DNA of 18,379 bases, taken from the NCBI GenBank assembly GCA_012274165.1, contig JAAPAA010000146.1, positions 1-18,379 of the forward strand, given 5' to 3'. Below, one piece after another: positions 8,208-18,379 of this stretch. Position 1 is the first letter of the stretch. Every line of letters begins with the position of its first letter. The notes under the pieces were generated by a model that saw nothing but the letters and a program-made list of their open reading frames with translations, was not told the origin of the DNA and ran no database searches. Origin of the DNA: Thiobacillaceae bacterium (lineage in GTDB: Bacteria; Pseudomonadota; Gammaproteobacteria; Burkholderiales; Thiobacillaceae). Made by a program: the position numbers and the translations under genes.

Positions 8208-8244
8208 TGCGACGCCCGCGGTGGCGGCGGGAGCCTTCGTCGCA
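8208..8244. terminator. Interrupted hairpin between convergent genes, possible bidirectional terminator
   Basis: The outer stem is TGCGACG (8208-8214) with CGTCGCA (8238-8244), and the inner stem is CCCGC (8215-8219) with GCGGG (8227-8231), leaving a one-sided 6-nt bulge. It occupies most of the 71-bp gap between the NACHT gene and the opposing zinc-ribbon gene. There is no T tract on either side, so intrinsic termination is uncertain. Confidence 0.35.
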
Positions 8245-8263
8245 GCACCCCTTATAGCTGCGC

Positions 8264-9301
8264 TTACTCCGCCGCAAAGCGCCTGCGGGCTTCTGCCGCT
8301 TTGGCTTTAGACGACGCGAAGTACATCTCCTTTGCCGAAGACATCCCAGGGGCGCCTTCTTGGTCCACGGGGACGATTACCCCAGCCAGGTTATCGACTT
8401 CCTCTAGGAGTTCGTTAAAGGCATCTCCTTCGTCGAAGTCTTCGCCTGCCTGCTCGACGATGTCTGACCACCGGTCGTTGAAGGCGTCGCATAGAACGCC
8501 ACCCTCAGCATTGCGGAACGTCTTGTCCACAATGAGCAGCAGGTGGCCACAGTCTTCGCGGCTGCCGCAATAGGGGCACTTCGTCTCGCCCTCGACCAAG
8601 TCCTTGATCGCCGCGCTCACCATCAGTTTTCCCATGTTGAGGCCGAAGACCTCAGGACCGTGAATGTAGGCTTCGTCCAGAGAATTCTCCCAGTCGCCGC
8701 CGCCTTCGTCGCTGGCAACGACCAAGGCGTCTTCCTGAGTGATGTCGAAATTCCAGGTCAGTCCGAAGTGCGTTCCTTCATAGTGCTGTCGGCTCCTGCG
8801 GCGAAGCGACTTTCCGGCGCATACCTCCGCCCACAGGTGAATTGGTACGTCGAGCGAATACTCCTCGTTGTCCCAGGGAACCGATACGGTGACAACGTCG
8901 CTCTTGCGAAAGCGGCCTTGCGCAGGTAGGTCCTTGGCCTTCGGCGGCACCGGCACGTCCCGTTCGAGTGCGTTGGCAAGAGCCGCGCCCATGGCCCAGT
9001 CTAGCTCAGCGACCTTCGGAAGCGCCTCATCCCATTCGACATCCGAGTTGGTGAGGCACTCGGCTTCCCTGATGGCAGCCAGGAGTGCTACGGGTGTGGC
9101 TAGGCCCGTGTCCTGGCCGAGCGTTATCCACCTACCGCCCTCTGACGCATCGAGCTGTTTTCGGCTGTACACGCCGAACATCCCCCTCGGTGTCCGGCTG
9201 ACGACGATGGCGTCCGTCCAGCTGCTGACCATCGAAAACCGGTTGCGCTCGAGGATTTCGACGCTGGGGCTACGGGCACACGAATCGGCGCTGTTTGTCA
9301 T
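8264..9301 (-). CDS. Uncharacterised protein with a zinc-ribbon motif
   Basis: I do not recognise this 345-residue protein. A compact putative zinc site CPYCGSREDCGH (residues 242-253: C242, C245, C251, H253) is followed by HLLLIVDKTF and an acidic C-terminal third (ELLEEVDNL and nearby), then a basic, alanine-rich tail. The N-terminal half shows no known catalytic motif and no signal peptide or membrane segment, so it is probably cytoplasmic. The chosen ATG (complement of 9299-9301) has GAGG a few bases upstream; a later start at Met24 (9232) is possible. It is transcribed away from the helicase operon and toward the NACHT gene. It could be an accessory of either neighbour, an immunity factor, or an unrelated passenger. 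Coding is well supported by uninterrupted length and composition; function is unknown. Confidence 0.75.
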   Translation of the reverse strand: MTNSADSCARSPSVEILERNRFSMVSSWTDAIVVSRTPRGMFGVYSRKQLDASEGGRWITLGQDTGLATPVALLAAIREAECLTNSDVEWDEALPKVAELDWAMGAALANALERDVPVPPKAKDLPAQGRFRKSDVVTVSVPWDNEEYSLDVPIHLWAEVCAGKSLRRRSRQHYEGTHFGLTWNFDITQEDALVVASDEGGGDWENSLDEAYIHGPEVFGLNMGKLMVSAAIKDLVEGETKCPYCGSREDCGHLLLIVDKTFRNAEGGVLCDAFNDRWSDIVEQAGEDFDEGDAFNELLEEVDNLAGVIVPVDQEGAPGMSSAKEMYFASSKAKAAEARRRFAAE

Positions 9302-9568
9302 CGCGAACCTCAGTCAGATGCTGCCATCCTGGCAAAACTTAAGAAATGGGGAGTCGACTTTCATGTCCTTTCTCCAGCCCGTCTCCGCGGTCGTGCACAC
9401 GGCGTGCCGTGCCGACCGCTATGCGCTGCGCTGGTCATCGGATCGCACGGCACATTGCAGTACATTGCAGTATATCGACAGCATAAGCATGCGGTCGCTG
9501 TCGGTAGCCTGGACTGCAGTTAGGGCGACTGACGAAGAGGACGAGGTCCATTTCTTCACTGGCACGGC
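9302..9568. promoter_or_regulatory. Divergent regulatory region before the helicase operon
   Basis: This 267-bp gap holds a perfect tandem repeat, ACATTGCAGT at 9452-9461 and 9462-9471. It also holds an inverted repeat, CGACAGC (9476-9482) / GCTGTCG (9497-9503), with centres 21 bp apart, and a palindromic ACTGCAGT at 9513-9520 that repeats the GCAGT core. These look like operator sites for a dimeric regulator placed 50-120 bp before the helicase start. I could not settle on a -35/-10 pair. Confidence 0.45.
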
Positions 9569-13152
<3,584 letters not shown>

Positions 13153-13156
<4 letters not shown>

Positions 13157-13911
13157 AGCGTTGGGCTGCTCGCGCGACAGGGCCTGCCGCCGCCGAACGT
13201 TACCTGGCTACGGTTCGGTCGCAGGGGCCGGTTGCGCTTATCGCCACGCCGGGCACCCAAATGCAATGTCGACCGCAACAGGACTGGGCCGCGGTAGAAC
13301 GCGAAGTCGCCCTGAGCGATTTTGATCATGTGCCGCTCACAGACGAGTCGGGCCGGGTCATCACGGGAATCTACGCGCGAGGCATCGGTCCCGTCGAACT
13401 GCAGGAAACCATGTTCATGTCTGCCGGAGCACCATTGATCGACTTTTTGGAGACGGCCGATCGCCAGCGCTTCCGGCTCCTTGTGGAAGGCGGTGCGGTG
13501 ACGGGGATGGTGACCCTTTCAGACGTTCAGAAGCTGCCTGTCTATGCCTTGCTATTTGGCTTGCTGGTGGCCGTGCAACTTCTGCTGATGGATTGGCTGC
13601 GCCAGGCCAGCGGCGACACGCCCGACGCCTGGCTGGACCACTTGGGCCCACGCCAGCGAGGCATGATTGAGCGCTATTGGCAAGATGCGGTGCAGCGAGA
13701 CCTGGCAATCGACAAACTCGCCTTGGCTAGCTTCGGCCATGAGATTCAGGCTGCCGAGGGAATGGGCCTGTTCAAGGGTCACGATGAACGGTATCGCGAG
13801 ATCAAAGGCCTAAAGGAATTGCGAGACTTGGTGTGCCATGCTGCCGAGTTCGCGCCAACGCCGGTTCAGGCCTTGCGCATCCCGCGACTCGTTCGCGATG
13901 CCCACTCATGA
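13153..13911 (+). CDS. CBS-domain protein fused to a HEPN domain (putative RNase)
   Basis: The protein has 252 residues and starts at a GTG that overlaps the helicase stop (GTGA). AGGA at 13143-13146, 6 bases upstream, supports this start and translational coupling. Residues about 55-130 look like a CBS pair (HVPLTDESGRVITGIY; later LLVEGGAVTGMVTLSDV), a fold that binds adenosine nucleotides or derivatives. The C-terminal half reads as a HEPN helical domain: a first helix after LPVYALLFGLLV and, near the end, LKELRDLVCH with the catalytic-type R224-x4-H229 motif. HEPN proteins of this kind are often metal-independent RNases in toxin and abortive-infection systems. Inference: a nucleotide-sensing, RNA-cleaving effector controlled by the CBS part. 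The hydrophobic stretch at about 133-150 is more likely the first HEPN helix than a membrane segment. RNase activity is unproven. Confidence 0.75.
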
Positions 13912-13945
13912 CTTGGCTCAACCATGAAATCTCGGGGTCCCCAGC

Positions 13946-16900
13946 ATGACACTGCAAAACAAGAAGCTGATCGAAGTCGCCCTGCCGCTGGAGGCCATCA
14001 ACAAGGCCTCTGCGCGCGAGAAATCCATCCGGCACGGCCACCCGAGCACGTTGCACCTGTGGTGGGCGCGTCGGCCGCTGGCCGCGGCGCGGGCGGTCAT
14101 CTTCGCCCAGATGGTTGATGACCCGTCCGGCTACGTGGACGTGCTCCGCGCCGACACCAAGCTCAAGCGTGCGGCTGAGGCAGCATTGAAGGTACGGCTA
14201 AAGCTGTGGGAGGAGGCCAAGTCCCTCGCCGAGAAGACCAAAGGTACGACCGCGCCGGCCCCGGAGCCCGGCCCAGTACCGACGCTCGACGACGTGCTGG
14301 CCGACCAGGAGCGGCAGCGCCTGTTCCGCATCATCGAGGAACTGGTGAAATGGGAAAACACCTCCAACGAGACAGTGCTGCAGGCGGCGCGCGACGAGAT
14401 CTGGCAAAGCTGGCGGCGCACTTGTGCTGAAAACGCGGACCACCCGCGGGCAAAAGAGCTGTTCGATCGGCACAAGTTGCCCGCGTTTCACGACCCGTTT
14501 GCCGGCGGTGGCGCGATTCCGCTGGAAGCCCAGCGGCTCGGGCTGGAGAGTTATGCCAGCGACCTGAACCCGGTGGCGGTGCTGATCAACAAGGCGATGA
14601 TCGAAATACCGCCTAAGTTCGCGGGCAAGCCGCCGGTGAATCCGGATTCACGCAAGGGCACCGGCCACTCGGGGAGTTGGCGCGGCGCGCAGGGGTTGGC
14701 CGAGGACGTGCGCTACTACGGCCAGTGGATGCGCGACGAGGCCGAGAACCGCATCGGCCACCTCTACCCGAAGGTCGAGGTCACCGCCGAGATGGTGAAG
14801 GTACGGCCGGACCTGAAGACGTATGCGGGGCAGAAGCTCACCGTGATTGCCTGGTTCTGGGTGCGGACGGTGAAGAGTCCGAACCCTGCCTTCGCGCAGG
14901 TGGACGTGCCGCTCGCCTCGACTTTCATGCTCTCCACCAAGCCGGGCAAGGAGGCGTACGTCGAGCCGGTGATCGAGAAGGGCGGCTACCGCTTCACAGT
15001 GAAGGTGGGCAAACCGAAGGACACCGAGGGGGCGAAGAACGGAACCAAGCTGTCGCGCGGGGCGAACTTCAACTGCCTGATTTCCGGAACACCCATTGCC
15101 AGCGACTACGTCATGGCCGAAGGTCGGGCCGGCCGAATGGGCGTCCGACTGATGGCGATCGTCGCAGAGGGCCAGCGTGGGCGCGTTTACCTGACGCCGA
15201 CAACGGAGCATGAGGCCGTTGCCCGGGAGGAAGAGCCAGCATGGAAGCCACTCGGTGACACACCATCGCAACTCACGGGTGGCGGCGCACAGGCGAATAG
15301 ATACGGCCTGACGACTTGGGCGGACCTCTTTGCTCCCCGCCAACTAGTGGCATTGACAACGCTCTCCGACCTGGTGCAGGAAGCACGTGAACGGGTGAAG
15401 CGCGACGCCCTCAAAGCCGGCCTTCCCGCCGACCCCAAGCTCCTCCGCGACGGCGGCATCGGCGCCACCGCCTACGCCGAGGCGGTGGCGGTGTACTTGG
15501 CGTTCTCGGTCGATAAGGCCGCCGACTATTGGTCGACGGTCTGCACGTGGCATTCGAGCAAAGAGCTGATCCGCAATACGTTCGGCCGGCAAGCTATCCC
15601 GATGTCCTGGGACTATGTGGAAACCAACATCTTCTCTGACTCATCAGGCAATGTTTCGAGCGGCATAGAGTGGGCGCAGAAGGCAATCTGCGCGTTCCCA
15701 GCGACGGCGCGCGGATTTGCAGTGCAGGGCGACGCGCAGACACAAGACGTGTCGTCAGGTCGCGTTGTCTCTACTGACCCGCCCTACTACGACAACATCG
15801 CCTACGCCGACCTGTCGGACTTCTTCTACGTATGGCTCCGGCATTCCCAGCGGAGCGTCTTCCCAGACCTCTTTGCCACACTCGCCGTTCCCAAAGCCGA
15901 GGAGTTGGTCGCCTTGCACTACCGCCATGGCACCAAAGACCATGCAGAGAAGTTCTTTCTGGAAGGTATGACGCAGGCGATGCACCGCCTTGCGGAGCAG
16001 GCGCACCCAGCCTTCCCGGTCACGATCTATTACGCCTTCAAGCAGGCTGAGAGCGATGCCGGCGAAGGCACCGCAAGCACCGGCTGGGAGACCTTCCTCG
16101 ATGCCGTCATTCGTGCCGGCTTCGCAACGACCGGAACCTGGCCCATGCGCACGGAGATGGGGAACCGCATGCGGGGAATGGACTCGAACGCACTCGCCTC
16201 CAGTATCATCCTAGTCTGCCGAAAGCGCGCGACCGCTGCGCCTACCGCCACGCGCCGCGAATTCGTTGCCGCGCTGAAGGCCGAACTGCCGCAAGCGCTC
16301 GCCCACCTGCAGCGCGGCAACATCGCGCCGGTGGACTTGGCACAGGCGGCCATCGGCCCGGGCATGGCGGTCTACACCCGTTACGCCAGGGTGCTAGACG
16401 CCGAGGGCAAGCCCCTCAGCGTGCGCGAGGCGCTGGCGCTCATCAACCAGACCCTCGACGAGGCGCTGGCCGAGCAGGAGGGCGACTTCGACGCCGACAG
16501 CCGCTGGGCGTTGACCTGGTTCGAGCAGTCCGGCTTCGATGAGGGCGCGTTTGGCGTGGCCAACGTGCTGGCACAGGCCAAGAACACGGGGATGAACGGC
16601 CTGGTCGAAGCGGGCATCGTTGCGTCGAAGGGCGGCCATGTGCGCCTGCTGAAGCCCGACGAACTGCCCGCCGACTGGGACCCGAGCACGGACCCACGCC
16701 TGACAGCATGGGAGATGGTCCATCAACTGATTCGCGCGCTAGAGTCGGGCGGCGAAGCTGCGGCAGCCGTGTTGGTGGCCAAGCTCGGCGCCAAGGCCGA
16801 GATTGCGCGCGAACTCTGCTACCGGCTGTACACGCTATGCGAGCGCAAGAAGCGCGCGACCGAGGCGCTCTCATACAACGGCTTGGTGCTGAGCTGGCCC

Positions 16901-16966
16901 GAGATCATGCGGATGGCGCAGGAAGGTTCGCAACAGGCACCTGTCGAGCAAAGCGGCTTGTTTTGA
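13946..16966 (+). CDS. DUF1156/COG1743 adenine-type DNA methyltransferase
   Basis: The protein has 1006 residues. The N-terminus, with HGHPSTLHLWWARRPLAAAR, is the DUF1156 hallmark of COG1743, predicted adenine-specific DNA methylases common in defence islands. The SAM-binding motif I is DPFAGGG (183-189) and the catalytic motif IV is DPPY (611-614). The ~420 residues between them contain a region where some COG1743 members have a zinc ribbon. Here it reads VKSPNPAF and CLISGTPI, so most metal-binding cysteines are missing; I believe this is normal for the phage-defence branch but could not check. The C-terminal ~250 residues are helical and probably involved in target or partner contact. It follows the CBS–HEPN gene by 34 bp. 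Expected role: N6-adenine marking of self DNA, or a SAM-dependent part of a BREX-like defence complex. Target sequence cannot be read from the gene. Confidence 0.88.
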   Translation: MTLQNKKLIEVALPLEAINKASAREKSIRHGHPSTLHLWWARRPLAAARAVIFAQMVDDPSGYVDVLRADTKLKRAAEAALKVRLKLWEEAKSLAEKTKGTTAPAPEPGPVPTLDDVLADQERQRLFRIIEELVKWENTSNETVLQAARDEIWQSWRRTCAENADHPRAKELFDRHKLPAFHDPFAGGGAIPLEAQRLGLESYASDLNPVAVLINKAMIEIPPKFAGKPPVNPDSRKGTGHSGSWRGAQGLAEDVRYYGQWMRDEAENRIGHLYPKVEVTAEMVKVRPDLKTYAGQKLTVIAWFWVRTVKSPNPAFAQVDVPLASTFMLSTKPGKEAYVEPVIEKGGYRFTVKVGKPKDTEGAKNGTKLSRGANFNCLISGTPIASDYVMAEGRAGRMGVRLMAIVAEGQRGRVYLTPTTEHEAVAREEEPAWKPLGDTPSQLTGGGAQANRYGLTTWADLFAPRQLVALTTLSDLVQEARERVKRDALKAGLPADPKLLRDGGIGATAYAEAVAVYLAFSVDKAADYWSTVCTWHSSKELIRNTFGRQAIPMSWDYVETNIFSDSSGNVSSGIEWAQKAICAFPATARGFAVQGDAQTQDVSSGRVVSTDPPYYDNIAYADLSDFFYVWLRHSQRSVFPDLFATLAVPKAEELVALHYRHGTKDHAEKFFLEGMTQAMHRLAEQAHPAFPVTIYYAFKQAESDAGEGTASTGWETFLDAVIRAGFATTGTWPMRTEMGNRMRGMDSNALASSIILVCRKRATAAPTATRREFVAALKAELPQALAHLQRGNIAPVDLAQAAIGPGMAVYTRYARVLDAEGKPLSVREALALINQTLDEALAEQEGDFDADSRWALTWFEQSGFDEGAFGVANVLAQAKNTGMNGLVEAGIVASKGGHVRLLKPDELPADWDPSTDPRLTAWEMVHQLIRALESGGEAAAAVLVAKLGAKAEIARELCYRLYTLCERKKRATEALSYNGLVLSWPEIMRMAQEGSQQAPVEQSGLF

Positions 16967-16978
16967 AGGAGAGCCGAA

Positions 16979-17044
16979 GTGGCTTGCTCGCGTCGCGCCA
17001 ACGCGAACACGCACGTCAAATATCCATTCTATTCTTGTCAATAA
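16979..17044 (+). CDS. Possible 21-codon leader ORF behind a strong ribosome-binding site
   Basis: Directly after the methyltransferase stop, AAGGAG (16966-16971) is followed 7 bases later by a GTG that opens a 21-codon frame (starts MACSRRAN, ends YSCQ, TAA at 17042-17044). The site is stronger than that of the next real gene. It may be a true leader peptide, or the relic of a downstream gene whose start was displaced when the ATPase gene was inserted. The peptide resembles nothing I know. Confidence 0.25.
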   Translation: MACSRRANANTHVKYPFYSCQ

Positions 17045-17083
17045 CATCACTTATGTATGACAATACAAAAGATGGAAAATGAC
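17015..17083. promoter_or_regulatory. Symmetric GTCA/TGAC site array upstream of the GHKL ATPase gene
   Basis: GTCA occurs at 17015-17018 and 17037-17040, and TGAC at 17058-17061 and 17080-17083. The four are spaced 22, 21 and 22 bp and mirror exactly about position 17049. The inner pair extends to TTGTCA/TGACAA. The array lies in an AT-rich patch in an otherwise GC-rich operon and runs over the start codon of the next gene. Because that gene encodes an N-terminal HTH, autorepression is a reasonable guess. Confidence 0.4.
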
Positions 17084-18124
17084 AAAAACTCCCTTCGCCT
17101 AAAGGCGCTGGAGCTGATCGCAGCCGACGGTCACCGGGTCGGCACCCGGCTCGCGCAGGTGGGCGGCGTGTCCCGCCAGGTTGCCAACGGCTACCTGCAA
17201 GCCCTTGTGCGCGATGGCCTGCTGGATGCCGAAGGGACGACGTTGGCCCGTGTCTATAGATTGAAGACTCTCACCGAAGTGTCGCGGCGCTACACGCGCG
17301 AAGGCCTGGAGGAAGACGTCGTCTGGCGCGAGCTGGTGAAGCCCGTGGTGGCAGACCTGCCGGACAACGTGAGCAACATCTGGCACTACGCCAGCACGGA
17401 AATGATCAACAACGCGATCGATCACTCGGGCGCCGCGCACGTGCAGGTCGAGGTTCGCAGGAACGCGCTGTACACGGACGTGCTGGTCGCCGACGACGGC
17501 CAGGGCATCTTCGTCAAGATTCAGCAGGCGCTCGATCTTCGCGACCCGCGCGAGTCGATTCTCGAACTCGCCAAGGGCAAGTTGACGACGGCTCCCGAGC
17601 AGCACACGGGCGAAGGGATCTTCTTCACGTCGCGCGGGGTCGATTTCTTCGAGATCGAGTCGCACCACCTGCGCTTCAGGCACGCGCCCAAAGTTGAAGA
17701 CGCAATCGTCGAACAGGTGCAGGACACGCGGGGCACACGCATCCACATGTGGCTGGCCAATCAAAGTCCACGTGTCATGCGGGACATCTTCACCGCGTAC
17801 ATGGACCCCGAGGAATTCACGTTCGACAAGACCGTGGTGCCATTGCGCCTGGCGCAATACGAAGGCGAGAAGCTAGTATCTCGCTCCCAGGCCAAGCGGG
17901 TGGCAAGCCGGTTCGAGCGTTTCAACCGCGTCGAGCTGGACTTTGCCGGCGTATCCGAGCTCGGGCAGGCTTTTGCCGACGAGTTGTTCCGCGTGTTCGC
18001 GGCCGCTCATCCCGCGATCAGGATTACACCCGTCAACACCGAACCCGCGGTAGACCAGATGATCCGCCGCGCGGTTGCGGCGGGAGCCTCTGCAGCGCAG
18101 AGCGGCGCCGGAATGAATTCATAG
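17057..18124 (+). CDS. HTH–GHKL ATPase–DUF4325 (STAS-like) protein
   Basis: The protein has 355 residues. Residues about 15-70 form a winged-HTH-like segment (GGVSRQVANGYLQALVRDGL). A GHKL (histidine-kinase-type) ATPase follows: N box EMINNAIDH (115-123), G1 DDGQGI (146-151) and G2 GEGIFF (185-190). From about 270 to 345 a DUF4325/STAS-like domain (VELDFAGVSELGQAFADELF) completes the protein. No phospho-acceptor histidine domain or membrane segment is visible, so it is not an ordinary sensor kinase. The GHKL plus STAS pairing recalls anti-sigma/antagonist switches combined in one chain. The ATG at 17057 lacks a ribosome-binding site and another ATG lies at 17072, so the start is uncertain. 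It sits 90 bp after the methyltransferase and 7 bp before the HEPN gene. A role in sensing or operon control is inferred. Confidence 0.8.
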   Translation: MTIQKMENDKNSLRLKALELIAADGHRVGTRLAQVGGVSRQVANGYLQALVRDGLLDAEGTTLARVYRLKTLTEVSRRYTREGLEEDVVWRELVKPVVADLPDNVSNIWHYASTEMINNAIDHSGAAHVQVEVRRNALYTDVLVADDGQGIFVKIQQALDLRDPRESILELAKGKLTTAPEQHTGEGIFFTSRGVDFFEIESHHLRFRHAPKVEDAIVEQVQDTRGTRIHMWLANQSPRVMRDIFTAYMDPEEFTFDKTVVPLRLAQYEGEKLVSRSQAKRVASRFERFNRVELDFAGVSELGQAFADELFRVFAAAHPAIRITPVNTEPAVDQMIRRAVAAGASAAQSGAGMNS

Positions 18125-18131
18125 GACGAGC

Positions 18132-18379
18132 ATGGCGATCACCAACCAGGAACGTGTCGGGAAGGCAGTCGATTTGCTGCGCGCAGGGCTGGCGCCTTAC
18201 GTGGAACGCGAATTCGCGAATGCCCATAAGGACAAGGCTGCGACAGAGGCGAAGCGACTGCTGCCGACAGAAGACAGAATCAACGGCACCCGGGCGATTA
18301 GCCAGTGGGATGCTGCCGCCTTACTCAAGCTGATGTGGGACGCCTGGAACGAAGTCTTCGGGCGCACGCTCGGACGGGC
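18132..18379 (+). CDS. Swt1-type HEPN protein, N-terminal part (probable DUF499 ATPase), cut by window end
   Basis: The ATG at 18132 follows the previous stop by 7 bases, with AGGA at 18123-18126 as ribosome-binding site, and 82 codons are visible before the window ends. The N-terminus (MAITNQERVGKAVDLL, then GLAPYVEREF and WDAAALLKLMWDAWNEVFG) resembles the Swt1-type HEPN domain found at the start of DUF499 (COG1483) ATPases, which travel with DUF1156 methylases in phage-defence islands. The catalytic R-x4-6-H motif and any ATPase domain would lie past the edge and cannot be checked. Close spacing shows it belongs to the same operon. Confidence 0.65.
   Translation, partial: MAITNQERVGKAVDLLRAGLAPYVEREFANAHKDKAATEAKRLLPTEDRINGTRAISQWDAAALLKLMWDAWNEVFGRTLGR

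Noticed and set aside
13549..13602. Transmembrane helix in the CBS–HEPN protein
   Set aside because: The hydrophobic run is followed by an amphipathic pattern fitting the first HEPN helix, and there is no second membrane segment or signal peptide.
14860..15110. Loss of zinc-ribbon cysteines in the DUF1156 methylase as a sign of decay
   Set aside because: The catalytic motifs are intact and, as far as I recall, the defence-associated branch of this family normally lacks these cysteines.

Overview
The window looks like a high-GC gammaproteobacterial chromosome, most likely Xanthomonadaceae (Lysobacter/Luteimonas/Stenotrophomonas-like). This rests on the protein character of GlmU and GlmS, the glmU–(Lrp regulator)–glmS order and the overall codon use. 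It is inference from recognition, not from a database search.

Left part (1–3533) is housekeeping: the 3' part of glmU, a convergent Lrp/AsnC-type regulator, and a complete glmS. Two genes of the UDP-N-acetylglucosamine pathway therefore flank a transcription factor that diverges from glmS. An AT-rich 117-bp gap with repeated TATTTCA half-sites lies between the regulator and glmS.

Boundary (3534–4175) is an accessory junction directly behind glmS. It has lower GC, two 15-bp repeats 20 bp apart, a 50-nt 3' fragment of tRNA-Asn(GTT) lacking its 5' half, that tRNA's hairpin terminator, and a short direct repeat. No integrase or transposase is visible in the window, so the element type is undetermined.

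Right part (4176–18379) is a defence-type island. First comes a stand-alone 1338-aa NACHT-type STAND NTPase with a C-terminal PD-(D/E)xK nuclease-like domain. Facing it is an unrecognised 345-aa zinc-ribbon protein. Divergent from that is a co-directional cluster of five genes: a 1195-aa SNF2 helicase with a C-terminal DUF3883 domain; a CBS–HEPN protein whose GTG start overlaps the helicase stop; a 1006-aa DUF1156/COG1743 adenine-type DNA methyltransferase; an HTH–GHKL ATPase–DUF4325 protein; and the first 82 codons of a Swt1-type HEPN protein that in this family usually continues into a DUF499 ATPase.

The methyltransferase, SNF2 helicase and probable DUF499 ATPase form a combination long associated with phage-defence islands. 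It is related in logic to BREX and DISARM, but none of their marker genes (pglZ, brxC, drmA, drmB, drmC) is in the window. The less expected parts are the translationally coupled CBS–HEPN protein, a second HEPN in the same operon, and the GHKL/DUF4325 regulator-like gene, which sits behind its own symmetric array of GTCA/TGAC sites. A plausible model is a modification-linked defence operon with built-in RNase (HEPN) effectors and nucleotide sensing, but nothing here proves activity.
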